DNA of 64,000 nucleotides from Hondaea fermentalgiana (lineage: Eukaryota > Sar > Bigyra > Thraustochytrida > Thraustochytriidae): the NCBI GenBank assembly GCA_014084085.1, contig NPFB01000011.1, positions 278,708 through 342,707 of the forward strand. Direction: 5' to 3'. Shown piece by piece: positions 1 through 9,870 of this stretch. Position 1 is the stretch's first letter. Every line of letters begins with the position of its first letter. The position numbers were made by a program, and so were the translations under genes. Below the pieces are notes generated by a model. The model did no database searches. It saw nothing but the letters and a program-made list of their open reading frames with translations, and was not told where the DNA came from.

Positions 1-2069
1 GGGTCGCTGCGAAAGACAAAATCGAAGCGACGATCGGCGGCGTAAGGATCAAACTTGATCGAAGTAGGGTCGCCACAGACGCGAAAAGGATACGGACGAA
101 TCACCGCTGGCAAGCAGCGACCGCCCGAGTGAATATCACTGGGATCCTGGCATTGGTCTCGGGAGAAAATGCTCAGGTCTTCGCCGTTCCAGTTGTCGCC
201 GTGCGCATTCGAGTTCTCGGGCGAGTAGTTCCAGAGCGTGAATGAGGCGAGGCCCACCTCGAGTGCCCGCATTGACGTGTTCATGGCGCAGGTGACCTCG
301 ACAAAGTCCTCAGAATCAAAGGCGGCCCCTGCAGAAAGGTCGATGGGGACGCCAACCTCGCCAACGAGAACAGGACTGCCCGAGGATCCCATAACACGGG
401 ACTCCTCGGCAAAGGTGGCGATCCCTGCGCCATGTCCGCGCTGAATGAATCCAAGGCCTATAAGGGGCATCATGCGCACGGAATCGAGGCCAAAGTACTG
501 AGAAAAGTGCTTGGACATGAGAGTCGTCCCATCGTACCAGTGTTTGGCCCAGACGTAGCCAGCACCGACGTCGCTGTCAGAAAGCTCGGGGGACTCCTTT
601 GCGCCAACCTTGGCAAGGTCGAGCACAGGCTCCGCGAAGATGACGGCATCTGGGATGTGCTCGCGAATGGCCTTGGCGGCTCGTTTCCAAAAAGGTATGG
701 CATAGTCCGCGGTGAAGTCAATCTCCGCTCCCGTCGATGGATTGCGCGCGAAATAGTCTTTAACGAGAAGCTCTGGGGTTTCGCGGCCGTTCCCGCTCGC
801 CTGCAGCTTCCAGACGCCATTTTGAAGCCAAACGCACGACGCCGGGCCGTTGGCCCATGCACAGACCTTGGTCGGGTTGAGTGTGCGACGACCGTCATAC
901 ATGAGAAAGCTGGAAAAGTAGTCGACACGAACAGACGCCCCCGCGCCGAGACGCATGGCGTCCCAAGGCGCAACGCGCCAACCCATGTAGAACGAATTGT
1001 TGGAAATATCAGTGGCGTCCTCGATGCCGACAAAGCCATTGGACGGTTCATTGAGAACATCAAAGCCGATGACGTTCGGTTCATCGCGCAAAGCCTGGGC
1101 CACGCGCCCCGCTGCGGCGCAAAAGTGGCGCTGAAGGTATTCTTGGGCAGGTTCGCCGTCAATGAGGGTTTTGGGCGCGAAATCGTTTCCAGCAAAGAAG
1201 AGCGTCCACATTGTTGCTGCGCCGAGGCGTTGGTGGTTGGAATTCCAGAGCATGCGCGGGTAAGGCCTGTCCTTGAACGACTGCTTGGTGACGGCTGCGC
1301 CGCTAGCGTCGAGGTTGTCGAGGTTGAAGCCGACCTTGTCAAGCGTCCATGCGGGCGCGCCGTCGCCGCCGGTCCAGCGGCTCCAGACGTCTTGATGAAA
1401 GTCAATGAAAACGCAAAGCTCGTGTTCGGCGCATTTGCGGACGACCGCCTGCAGGTAGTCAAGGTATGCGCGGTCGTAGACTCCCGGGCCTGCGTGTTCG
1501 ACAGCCTCCCATGTGACAATGAGCCGAAAAAAGGTGTATCCCCAGCAGCGCAGGCGGGCGAGATGCTCGTCGGCCTCGTCCAGAGGAAATGGGCGGTTGA
1601 CAAAGCTCACCTCTCCACGGGGCTCGTCGAGGCTGCGCGGCTCGTGCGTGTAACCTAGAGGCTGTGTTGGCATTTTGCTGCCGCCAGCAAGATTGACGCC
1701 GCGTGGAATGATGCGGCGGCCATCTGCGTCGCGGAACCAGCGATTTGCATTGCATTTGAGTTCACCGCGAAGGAGCATGGGCGGGGCCGTGGGGATCTTT
1801 TCAGGGTCATCAATTTCGACTCGGTCGACGTCATGGGCATCGGGGACCCTGGGGAACTGGCGGACCTTGACGAGAAGCCACACAAAGGCGCCGCCAGAGC
1901 CGACGCCCAGAACCACGAGCACGAATCGCCCTGCAGGCGTGTCGGCGGCAATGCATCCAATAAAAAAGAGCAGGGAGAGTAGGAGGAGTGGACTCAGCAA
2001 CCACGCCTCGATGCTCGCCACTCTCGTGATAGCGCGCAATAGAACGAAGGCCAGCACCGGCGCGCCCAT
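1..2069 (-). CDS. GH5_12-type beta-glycosidase (endoglycoceramidase / steryl-beta-glucosidase related), membrane-anchored, 3' end missing
   Basis: The minus strand is open from an ATG at 2069 to the left window edge (about 689 codons, C-terminus missing). The first 70 residues contain two hydrophobic segments, so the enzyme is probably an integral or signal-anchored membrane protein. From about residue 110 the sequence follows the eukaryotic GH5 subfamily 12 pattern (glucosylceramide or steryl-glucoside hydrolases, fungal EGCrP type): RDADGRRIIPRGVNLAGGSK, then VTWEAVEHAGPG, then FIDFHQDVWSR. The acid/base glutamate is expected in DVLNEP and the nucleophile in LVGEVGVP; both are present. The last visible part resembles the C-terminal beta domain of this subfamily. 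The family cleaves the beta-glucosidic bond of glucosylceramide or steryl glucosides. Which substrate applies cannot be read from the sequence. No intron is needed. Confidence 0.85.
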   Translation of the reverse strand, partial: MGAPVLAFVLLRAITRVASIEAWLLSPLLLLSLLFFIGCIAADTPAGRFVLVVLGVGSGGAFVWLLVKVRQFPRVPDAHDVDRVEIDDPEKIPTAPPMLLRGELKCNANRWFRDADGRRIIPRGVNLAGGSKMPTQPLGYTHEPRSLDEPRGEVSFVNRPFPLDEADEHLARLRCWGYTFFRLIVTWEAVEHAGPGVYDRAYLDYLQAVVRKCAEHELCVFIDFHQDVWSRWTGGDGAPAWTLDKVGFNLDNLDASGAAVTKQSFKDRPYPRMLWNSNHQRLGAATMWTLFFAGNDFAPKTLIDGEPAQEYLQRHFCAAAGRVAQALRDEPNVIGFDVLNEPSNGFVGIEDATDISNNSFYMGWRVAPWDAMRLGAGASVRVDYFSSFLMYDGRRTLNPTKVCAWANGPASCVWLQNGVWKLQASGNGRETPELLVKDYFARNPSTGAEIDFTADYAIPFWKRAAKAIREHIPDAVIFAEPVLDLAKVGAKESPELSDSDVGAGYVWAKHWYDGTTLMSKHFSQYFGLDSVRMMPLIGLGFIQRGHGAGIATFAEESRVMGSSGSPVLVGEVGVPIDLSAGAAFDSEDFVEVTCAMNTSMRALEVGLASFTLWNYSPENSNAHGDNWNGEDLSIFSRDQCQDPSDIHSGGRCLPAVIRPYPFRVCGDPTSIKFDPYAADRRFDFVFRSD

Positions 2070-3017
2070 GGTGACGGCGTGCAAGGTACTGATGTGAGTG
2101 AGTGAGCCCTTTTACTTTTCTTGCCTTCCCTCCGCGCTACGTCGGCCAAGGACACGGCGCACACGCACAGACGGACGCGCCCTACGCGCGTGCGTCCTCT
2201 GGTCTCCGCGTCGCCGAGGCCGGCCGGTACGCCTCGATGAAGCGTGAATGCCCGGGGAAGCGCACGGACCTTCTTCAGTCGTCAGGCGCCGCATGTGTCA
2301 GCGCATGCCCGGCTGGACTATGACAGTAATGAAGAAGGGTGTGTGTGCGTGCAAGAGGCCTATGTGTGCAGGCATACGTGCTTCAGCTTTTGGAGCCCAA
2401 GAAAGCGTGACCGAAAGCGAGGGAGGCTAACCTTGCTCGACTTCCATTCAATGAAGCTTGCATCGAAGCAGCGCAATGCGCTCTGCAGTCTCGGCATGGA
2501 TGACGTTCTTGTGCAACACGTAGACCCGCAATACGTAGAAGATGCGAGCGATAAATTTTGGTGATTTGGCGGACGGCGATGACGGTGATGCTACACATTA
2601 CGAAGCATTTTTCGATCATCACAAAGGAGTGAGACGCAAGGGAGAGAGTCAAAGATTGAAGTAGGCCTAAGAAAAAGAAGAACATTTTTTTATTAAAAAT
2701 CAGGACCAGCGGTGCAGAGCTGACGCCTCGTTCGCCAGAGGGCACGAATGTGCAATAGAGAGTGAAGTGAGACGATGCGATGTGCTAGGGATTTACCTCC
2801 TCGGCGCCGCATCGCACCGAGCAAGGCCAATGTCTAGCCACCGTCGTCAACCGCTTGGCACCATGAGACCAGGGTGCTGGTGCTGCTGCTCGAACGATGC
2901 TTGCCCCTTCGGGACGACCATGATTCAATTATACTCAAAAGGGAAAGAAGAAGAGGTTGCGAGCGTAGAATGCGTGCGCGGAAAGAAAAGAAAAGAAAAG
3001 AAAGAAAAAGGAGCGCA
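2070..3017. other. Intergenic, about 950 bp
   Basis: This stretch lies between the start of the GH5 gene and the 3' end of the Cys-repeat gene, both on the minus strand. It should hold the GH5 promoter and the 3' UTR of the upstream gene. It has A-rich runs near 2670-2700 and 2980-3010 (repeated GAAAA units). The open frames here have biased, unstructured composition and I do not support any as a gene. Confidence 0.5.
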
Positions 3018-3749
3018 TTACATGACTACGCAGCAGCCACCACCGCTCGGAGCTGCGCCGTTCGATGCCTGAGGGCCAGAATTCCCGGCGTCCTTGATGC
3101 CGAGCGCAGCGCGATCTGCCTCGTCGTTGTGCGCCTTGTTACGCTCGTGGAGGTTACGAAGCATGGCCGCAGCCGCATCCTCTTGCTTTTCGCCATGCTC
3201 ACTCTTGTGGAAGCCACAGACGCACATGCCGAAGCGATCTGCCTTGACGTCGGCGACATAGTTGTGGCAAGGCTTGCCGTCGGGAGTCATCGGCTTCGAG
3301 GACGAGGTGGACCGAAGGGACTGGAGAGCGCGGCGCGCCGGGTTGTCGGCCTTTTCCTTGTGCTCGCTCTGGTGGTAGCCGCACTTGCACATGCCGAACT
3401 TGTCAGCAGTGACATCAACGCGAAAGTTTTGGCAGGGACCATCGCCGCTCGAGAAAGCGCCGTCGTTACCCTTGCCGCTGCGCAGCCTGGAGAGAGCCTG
3501 GGCGGCCTTGTTCTCGCCCTTGGTTTCGTGGGCGGTCTTGTCCCAGCCGCACTTGCACGTTCCAAACTTGTCGGCGGTGGTGTCCACGCGGTAGTTCTTG
3601 CATGGCACGGCGGCCTTTTGCGGGGCGTTTTTCGAGGGCTTCTTCACCTCAACGACCTCCTCTTCCACAACCTCTTCGTACTCGCCATCACTGTCCGAGT
3701 CGCTGCCGCTGTCGGTCTCGTACTCGTACTCCTCAACGACGGTAGTCAT
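3018..3749 (-). CDS. Cys/His-repeat protein with C-terminal CaaX box
   Basis: A complete 243-residue protein from an ATG at 3749. The N-terminus (residues 5-36) is very acidic (EYEYETDSGSDSDSDGEYEE). Three copies of one motif follow at about residues 50-74, 106-130 and 161-185. Each reads C-x2-(Y/F)-x2-D-x3-A-D-(K/R)-F-G-x-C-x-C-G and ends in a histidine (for example DKFGMCKCGYHQSEH). The spacing of three cysteines and one histidine suggests a small zinc-binding fold repeated three times. The protein ends GGGCCVVM. CVVM is a classical CaaX farnesylation signal with a second cysteine beside it that could be palmitoylated, so a peripheral membrane location is likely. I do not recognise the family. 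No catalytic residues are visible; an adaptor role is only a guess. Confidence 0.8.
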   Translation of the reverse strand: MTTVVEEYEYETDSGSDSDSDGEYEEVVEEEVVEVKKPSKNAPQKAAVPCKNYRVDTTADKFGTCKCGWDKTAHETKGENKAAQALSRLRSGKGNDGAFSSGDGPCQNFRVDVTADKFGMCKCGYHQSEHKEKADNPARRALQSLRSTSSSKPMTPDGKPCHNYVADVKADRFGMCVCGFHKSEHGEKQEDAAAAMLRNLHERNKAHNDEADRAALGIKDAGNSGPQASNGAAPSGGGCCVVM

Positions 3750-4783
3750 CGTGTCGAAAGTAGTTTGCTGTTTCGCTTTTGCTTTTTGCAGAAACTTGCT
3801 TTACTCGTCGGCGGAGACGGCCTCAACGCCGAACACCTCTTGAATGAGCTCGCGGCCTCGCGACAGCAGCAGCTACTGCGGCAAGCCGAGCCGAGCCGAG
3901 CCGAGCGCGACGTGTCGCCAGGCGGCCTTTGCTGACCTCGTCAACCTGCCTTATTGGCGTTTTCACGCTCGCTCGCAAAACTGGTTGGTAAGTTATTCTA
4001 CACGTCGAGCAGCACAGCGCGTGCCAAACAATGCGCCTCCATCCCACGCCGGCACCACCTTATACGGCATCTCCTCGACGCGCCCGGCCCCCAACTATAA
4101 AGAGGGACCGGCGCGCGCACTGCAGAGCTTTAAGGTGATACCTAGGGTGCACGCGCCGCTTGAGCGAGGATAAGCTGGATTACAGATCAAGGATATAACC
4201 GGAGGTATCGGAGGCGAATGAGGTGCTTGATGTGCCTATAGATAACTTACGCTCGGCACGTGTGCAGAAGTCTCTTTCATGGCAAGTTCCGAATCTGACA
4301 TCGCGAGTTTCGAGTTTCGTGTGACGTCAGATAGACGGGTGCGTGGGACGTGTGTGGAAATGCAACGGCCAGCGGCAACGGGCGGAGAGAGAGAGAGAGA
4401 GAGAGACTGAAAGTTTGATTTGTAGTGGGTATAGCGGAATCCACAGCCCGCGATGAGACAGCAAAACGATGATTGAGCTGACTACAGCTCAGATAATGGG
4501 CAAGACGAGATGGATGCAGGCCAAACGAAGCGTTTGCCTTCAATGAGCCGCACGCTACAGCTTCCGACGGCAACTGCAACACATGCGACTCCGGAAAGCA
4601 AAGCGAAAAAGGTAGAGAAAGGAAGAGAGAGAAGGGACATCACATTCCATCAATGGCATGGCATGGCATGGCAACCCATCTGTTCATCCATGCATCAAAT
4701 TCTAAAAACAATCAATCGATCAATCCGTCAGTCAAACAATCATGGGTGGCGTATTATTTAGATAGATGTGATAGGGTCGAAAA
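3750..4783. other. Intergenic, about 1 kb, with a TATA-like element
   Basis: The stretch lies between the start of the Cys-repeat gene and the 3' end of isocitrate lyase. A TATA-like element (ACTATAAAGAG) at 4093-4103 is on the plus strand with no convincing plus-strand ORF behind it. A (GA)n run lies at 4385-4407 and a short GGCAT repeat at 4653-4672. I see no tRNA or other known RNA. Confidence 0.4.
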
Positions 4784-6370
4784 TTACAGCTTGGACTGCT
4801 TGAACTGGTCCTCGGTGGCGCCGTGGAGCGCCGAGGTGGAGGCACCACCGCCGGTGGCAGCCTGGAGGACATCGTCCATGAGCTCAGCGCCGGACCACTT
4901 CTGGTGGGTGAGGGTCTCGACACCGTGGACACGCTCCTGGTTCTGGACCATCTGCACGTAGGCGAGCATGCCGTCAGGACCAGCGTAGGCCTTGGCGGCC
5001 TGGTCGATGGCGAGGGCGTTGGTGTGGAAGCCAAAGAGAGTGACAAAGTGCCAGGTGATACCGAGCTTGCCGAGCTCTTTCTGGAAGTTGCGGATATCGT
5101 TGTCCGAGCCGGCAATGCTCCAGTTGAAGCTGGGGCTGAGGTTGTAGGCACAGATCTGGTGGGGCACGACGGCGTGGACGCCGTTGGCAAAGTCGGCGAT
5201 CTCCGGGATGGACGGGGTCGAGGTCTCGCACCAGATCATGTCCGAGACGGGCGAGAAGGCGATGGCGCGCATGACGGCGTAGTCAATGCCGCCGATGACG
5301 CGGAAGAAGCCCTCGCGCGAGCGGGGGGCCTGCTTGCACCAGAAGACGTCGCCAAAGCCGAGCTTGGTGGCGAGGGCCTTGGCCTCGTCGTTGGACAGGG
5401 CCATCGAATCCTTCATCCACTTGTCGACGAGGTTGCCCTTGCCAGCCTTCTTCATGGCAGCGGCGACGGCATCCGAGTAGCGCATGAGGCCGGCCTTGTC
5501 CATCCAGGCGATGGGGTCCTCGGCATCGACGGAAAAGCCAACCTCCTTGTTGGTGGCACCGGCAATGTACGGGTGGTCGCGGGGATCGATGTCGTTCTCG
5601 AGGAAGTTGGCCGAGTCGGCATCGGTACGGCAGACAAGCACAAGAGGGTGCTTCATGATGTCGGCCTGGAGGCGGGCGGCGGCCATGCGGTCGGCGTGCT
5701 CACGCACGGGGACGAGGACCTTGCCTCCGAGATGGCCGCACTTCTTGGCGCCGACCTTTTGGTCCTCAAGGTGGACACCCGAGGCGCCGGACTCGATCAT
5801 CATCTTGATGAGCTTGGTGACCGAGGTCATGCCACCAAAGCCGGTGTCGCCGTCAGCGACGATGGGGCGAAAGTAGTCAACGACGGGGGTGTTCTTCTTC
5901 TCCTCGGCGGACATCTTGGAGCGGGCGTTGCGCTGCTTGCGGGCGTGGAACTGCTGGGCCTTGAAGAGCTGGTCGACCTTTTGGGGAAGGGAGTTGGCAG
6001 GGTAGTCGGCAAAGTCAGGGCCGGGCTCGTTGCTCGAGGAGGCCGTCGAGGAAGCCTGCCATCCGGACACGTACACAGTCTCGAGGTACTTGTTCATCTG
6101 CACGAGCTGGACCGGGTCAAGGCAGCCAAAGGTGTGGCTGTACTTGCCCTCATTGAAGCGGGCGCGCACGAGGTTGTACAGCTTGGTGGCGAGCGGGGCG
6201 TACATGTGCTCGCTCGAGGTCACGGAGCCGATGTCGCCGCGGCAGGCCACGACCTGCTCCGGGGTGTACGGGCGCTCGGTGTACTTGAAGCGCTCCGAGC
6301 TCATCCACTCCTTCATCTCCTGGAGCTCCTTGGCCACGATGGCATCATCGTTCACGTTGAAGTTGGCCAT
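4784..6370 (-). CDS. ICL1: Isocitrate lyase, glyoxysomal (PTS1 SKL)
   Basis: A 528-residue protein that cleaves isocitrate to glyoxylate and succinate, the first glyoxylate-shunt step, allowing growth on fatty acids or acetate. The catalytic signature KKCGHL is present, preceded by VHLEDQKVGA, with the TDADSANFLENDIDPRDHPY region and a late NLSPSFNW segment. The protein ends SKL, a canonical peroxisomal targeting signal. The ATG at 6370 was chosen because conserved sequence begins there (MANFNVNDD). The frame stays open upstream, but that part is a Lys/Arg/Ser/Gln-rich leader from repetitive DNA (to an ATG at 6553) and is unlikely to be translated. Length is normal for eukaryotic ICL. The neighbour upstream is far away (8.8 kb), leaving a long control region. 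Confidence 0.96.
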   Translation of the reverse strand: MANFNVNDDAIVAKELQEMKEWMSSERFKYTERPYTPEQVVACRGDIGSVTSSEHMYAPLATKLYNLVRARFNEGKYSHTFGCLDPVQLVQMNKYLETVYVSGWQASSTASSSNEPGPDFADYPANSLPQKVDQLFKAQQFHARKQRNARSKMSAEEKKNTPVVDYFRPIVADGDTGFGGMTSVTKLIKMMIESGASGVHLEDQKVGAKKCGHLGGKVLVPVREHADRMAAARLQADIMKHPLVLVCRTDADSANFLENDIDPRDHPYIAGATNKEVGFSVDAEDPIAWMDKAGLMRYSDAVAAAMKKAGKGNLVDKWMKDSMALSNDEAKALATKLGFGDVFWCKQAPRSREGFFRVIGGIDYAVMRAIAFSPVSDMIWCETSTPSIPEIADFANGVHAVVPHQICAYNLSPSFNWSIAGSDNDIRNFQKELGKLGITWHFVTLFGFHTNALAIDQAAKAYAGPDGMLAYVQMVQNQERVHGVETLTHQKWSGAELMDDVLQAATGGGASTSALHGATEDQFKQSKL

Positions 6371-6635
6371 CTTCGCTTGCTTGCTTGGCTTGGCTTTGCT
6401 TCGCTTGACTTGCTTGCTACTTGGCTTGCTTCTTGGCTTGCTCGGCTGAGTGCCTCGCCTGGATTGTTGATTCGGGTTTGCTCTGCGAGCGATTCTGGTT
6501 TGCTCGCGACCGCCCGGCTGCCTGCTTTCTTTCTGCCTACCTGACTCACTCACTCACTCGCCCTCACTGACTGACTGACCGACCGACTGACTGACGCCTC
6601 TCCTGCTCGTGCCGGCTTCCTTCCGCAATCCACCC

Positions 6636-6790
6636 GTGCAATGCAATGCAGTGCAGTGCAATGCAATGCAATGCGGTGCGCTGCGGTGCAATGCAGCGCG
6701 ACGCCCTGTAATGCAATGCAACACCGCGCAGTGCAATCCAGTGCAGCGCAGCGCCGCGTAATGCCGCGTAATGCAGGGCGGCGCAAGGTA
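6636..6790. repeat. Degenerate pentanucleotide array (TGCAA/TGCAG/TGCGG)
   Basis: About 155 bp made mainly of five-base units such as TGCAA, TGCAG and TGCGG. The first half is nearly perfect (6641-6690) and the rest is progressively degenerate. It lies about 270-420 bp upstream of the ICL start codon. Confidence 0.75.
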
Positions 6791-7103
6791 CCAACGAAGG
6801 GCAGTGTAATGCGGTGCGGCGGGGTGCTGTGCACTGGCCCTGCAGCTAAATGCAGGGCGCCGAGCCTCCTCGTGCCCGCCGCCATGCCTACCAGGCAGCA
6901 GCAGCTCGCTAGCTAGCCGGAAGCAAGGCCACGAGCGGGAGGAAAGAAGGCATCCAAGCAGCCGACCAGGAAAAAGAAAAAGCCTGCCGCCCGCTCGCCG
7001 CCCGGACAGGCAGGCAGCCGCACCACCAACAGCCAGCAGGAGCAGGAGCAGCTCGCTCCCGGAGAAGAAATCGAGAAGAAACCTCGAGCGCCGTCGCCTT
7101 GGC

Positions 7104-7275
7104 GAGCAGGCAGGCAGGCAGGCAGGCAGGCAGGCTGGCGCTGCGACGCGCGGTGCAGTCGACGCGGCGGTCCATGCGCTCGTCCATCCCGGGCGGCTCG
7201 GCCTGGACTCGCATCATCCCGCCAGGCACGCATGCATCAATGTGCATGCCTGCATGCATGCATGCATGCATGCAT
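7104..7275. repeat. Tetranucleotide microsatellites (CAGG)n and (GCAT)n
   Basis: A (CAGG)n run at about 7106-7132 and a (GCAT)n run at about 7238-7273 lie about 100 bp apart. The GCAT tract is self-complementary, so it could form a hairpin in single-stranded DNA. Confidence 0.75.
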
Positions 7276-8096
7276 CCGCCGCTGTCATTACCTCGCCTCC
7301 GCCGCGGCGCGGCCGCCCGCCGCGCATTTCACAGCGCCTCCGGGATTCCTCGCCGCGGCCTGCCTGGATTTCCCGGCCGCGTCCGCGCCCGGTTCGCCGC
7401 CCGAGGCTCTCCTCTCCTCTGCAGCTGCTCGCGTCGGGCCGGCGGGCCTCGGGAGGGAGATCGAGAGGGGCGGCGCACGGCGGCGTGAAAGCGGCGACGC
7501 GGCGAGGGCCTGGTCGCGGTCTCCGGTAAAAGGAGGCGGGACTCGGGGCGGGTTCCGGGCGCAGGAAGGGCGCGGGAGGCCGTTTCAGCCGCGCGAGGAG
7601 AAGCGCCCGAGAGCCGCGCGAGACGCGCGGCGTGCCCCCGCGTGGGACGCGGCCGCCTGCTTCGATCCGCGGCGGCTCTGGGCGCGGGGGGCGCGGGCGG
7701 TGTTTCGCGGCAGGCGTGCGGAGCGTACGGGACGGGGAGGCGCACGGAGCAGGACGCGCGGAAGAGAGGAGAGGAACTCGGCGCGCAGCCGCGGGGCCCG
7801 GTACGAGGGCAGGGGAGGGGCGGGTGTTTCCGCGGAAAGGCGGGCTCGGGCTCGAGGTGCGAGAACAAGCACGAGGAAGAGGACGAGAAGGACGGGGACG
7901 AAGACGAGGACGAGGCCGCGAATTCGTGCGCAGCCCGTGAGAGCGGCTGCGGCTCGCAGACGAGGGTGGAAGCTCGGAAGGAAGTTCGGAAGGAAGGAAG
8001 GAAGGAAGGAAATCACAAAGGTGGCGGCAGCCATGGATGTTATAGGTGCAGGGCGGGCGCGTGAAAGTAAGAGAGCGAGCGTCAGCTCAGCTCAGC

Positions 8097-8103
8097 TCAG
8101 CGC

Positions 8104-8134
<31 letters not shown>
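8097..8134. repeat. (GCGT)n microsatellite
   Basis: A run of GCGT units (about 8 copies) preceded by a short CTCAG repeat at 8081-8100. The alternating purine-pyrimidine character favours Z-DNA in principle. Confidence 0.7.
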
Positions 8135-8135
<1 letters not shown>

Positions 8136-8757
8136 GGAATCATTCGTGTAAGACCTGCGAGCAGTGTGTTGATGCCATGGATTGTTTATGAGGCTGGCTG
8201 TCATCAGGCCTTGTCGTTGGGACAGATGTAGATAAAAAGTGGGTTGGCGAGCTCATGATCAGCTGCACAGCTATGCTGCAGGCAGATTTTTTTCCCTGGC
8301 TCGCAGCGGGAGGAAATGAGGACAGCACTTATGCTGCTGTGGCTGGACTTCTATACATTTCCTCTTCACAGGTTTTCATGACGGCATCAGCCTCAGTCAC
8401 ACACACACGCACCATGCTGGACTTCAGAGCTGCAGTGCAGCAGCAGCAGCTGGCTGGCTGATCTCAGCGGCCCAGGCCAATACAGACTAGGCCCTATCCT
8501 TGGGGGCAACAGCCACACACTGACGCCGCTGCTGATGCGGAAAGCCTCGCCGACAATCAGAACGAAAGAGATGAATATTATCATCGTGGGACATTCAGCC
8601 AGCCTGGCCTGGCTGATCTGGCTGGGTCTGGCGTGGGCCTTGCCCGACGCAGCCACAGCCGTACCGCAAGCAGCAGCAGTATGAAAGGAGCAAAGGAAAC
8701 AGAACGTCGTTTTCACGTTCACACACAAAAGTTTAGTTTAGTCGTTCGACAAATCAG

Positions 8758-9870
8758 TCAGGGGACAAGGTGGTACTCGAGGATAGAAACAAAGATCTTA
8801 CCCTCGTGACTATGCTGACGGTTGTAGCCCGCAATAAGGGTAGACCTGCCCGCGTGGTAGGTGATTCCGTCAGCCTCGTTGCCCGCGAAAAGAGGCTCGT
8901 GCCGCAGCGCAGTGCCCGTGGCAAGGCTGATGTGGCTCATTGTGTTCGACACGTCATCCGAAAACAAAAGCAATGTATTGGTCTCTGGAATGATGGTCGC
9001 ACTTTGAATGTATTGCAGACCGCCCTCGCGATATGGGTCACTCGCATTGAAATCGATCGAGAAACTGCCGCTGTCGTTGTCGAGATCGACAATGTCCACC
9101 CAATAGACTGTCGTGACATTGAAAAAGTACCCATAGTAAAGACGATGGGTACCCGGGTGATACGTTATCCAGTCCCATCCCTCGCCCTTGGACCGCGCCG
9201 CAACGCGATCCGGCTTGGGCTGAAGCGTGTTTGCGTCCACCGCGATTAATGCGCCCTCGGTGTTCATTTCTTCGGCGTGCGTTGCAAGCCAGATCTCCTC
9301 GCCGTACTCTTCCGAGGAAGCCCACTCCACACCGCCAATGTGAAAGAAGGGCCTGTCAATGATGGTCCCAAAGTCACGCGACATGTTGTACAAGTGGACA
9401 TTGTCCACACTACTAATCGTCCCGTTCTCCGGTTCAAGACCAAAGACTCGCACACCGTGCATGTGAAACGTGTACAGCTTGGAAAAGCTGTCGTCGATGG
9501 TGATGCCCTGGAGTCCTTCAAAACCTTTCCCAGGCTCGTACCAAATCTCCTCTTCCAGCTTGCTCGTGCGCAAGAGATCGCGACCAGGCACCCAGTGATT
9601 TCTAAACTCCTTGGGGAGTGTGCCCCAGCAGTAGTCATCGTCTGCAGCGACGACCGACATCCCAAACTTGATGAGCACCCAGAGCACGAAACTGAGTCCG
9701 GCCAAGCCAAAAGGGATCATGAGGATTGCCTGTTTCCCGTGAAAGGTATTCCACTCGCCCAGACACCTGCAGCAGCCCCAGCAGCGCAGCCGCCGCCGCA
9801 AGCGGGAAACCGGCCGTCGTGCGCGCAAGGACTCCACCTCCATTTCCTCGAACTCATCGGCCTCCAGCAT
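8758..9870 (-). CDS. Type II membrane protein with propeller-like extracytoplasmic domain
   Basis: A 370-residue protein from an ATG at 9870. The N-terminus is acidic, then strongly basic and Cys-rich (residues 17-38), followed by one transmembrane helix at about residues 48-70 and a large C-terminal region. That region has short repeated beta-strand-like blocks (LQGITIDDSFSKLYTFHMHG, then IGGVEWASSEEYGEEIWLAT, then WDWITYHPGTHRLYYG), like NHL/YVTN-type propeller blades. Sequons NGT, NMS, NVT and NAS follow the helix, which suits an ER-lumen or surface location. I do not recognise a named family and see no catalytic motif. The upstream DNA is GCC-repeat-rich. Confidence 0.75.
   Translation of the reverse strand: MLEADEFEEMEVESLRARRPVSRLRRRLRCWGCCRCLGEWNTFHGKQAILMIPFGLAGLSFVLWVLIKFGMSVVAADDDYCWGTLPKEFRNHWVPGRDLLRTSKLEEEIWYEPGKGFEGLQGITIDDSFSKLYTFHMHGVRVFGLEPENGTISSVDNVHLYNMSRDFGTIIDRPFFHIGGVEWASSEEYGEEIWLATHAEEMNTEGALIAVDANTLQPKPDRVAARSKGEGWDWITYHPGTHRLYYGYFFNVTTVYWVDIVDLDNDSGSFSIDFNASDPYREGGLQYIQSATIIPETNTLLLFSDDVSNTMSHISLATGTALRHEPLFAGNEADGITYHAGRSTLIAGYNRQHSHEGKIFVSILEYHLVP

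Larger units (their letters stand above)
6371..8757. other. Long repeat-rich region upstream of isocitrate lyase
   Basis: About 2.4 kb separate the ICL start from the 3' end of the next gene. The DNA is mostly very GC-rich low-complexity sequence. It includes CTCACT/CTGACT runs at 6541-6595, a degenerate TGCAA/TGCAG array, CAGG, GCAT, GAAG and GCGT microsatellites. Open frames across it are biased repeats (Arg/Ala or Cys/Met/His/Ala) without a recognisable domain. It presumably holds the ICL promoter, but no specific element can be assigned. Confidence 0.5.

Noticed and set aside
432..1658. A 408-codon plus-strand open frame near the left edge
   Set aside because: It lies antisense to the GH5_12 gene, whose active-site motifs are unmistakable on the minus strand.
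4823..6544. A 573-codon plus-strand open frame opposite isocitrate lyase
   Set aside because: It is the antisense mirror of a strongly conserved enzyme; its Val/Gly/Leu/Asp-rich composition arises from GC-rich codons read backwards.
7232..8191. A 319-codon plus-strand open frame starting in the GCAT repeat
   Set aside because: It is Arg/Gly/Ala repeat translation across GC-rich microsatellite DNA without a stable domain.
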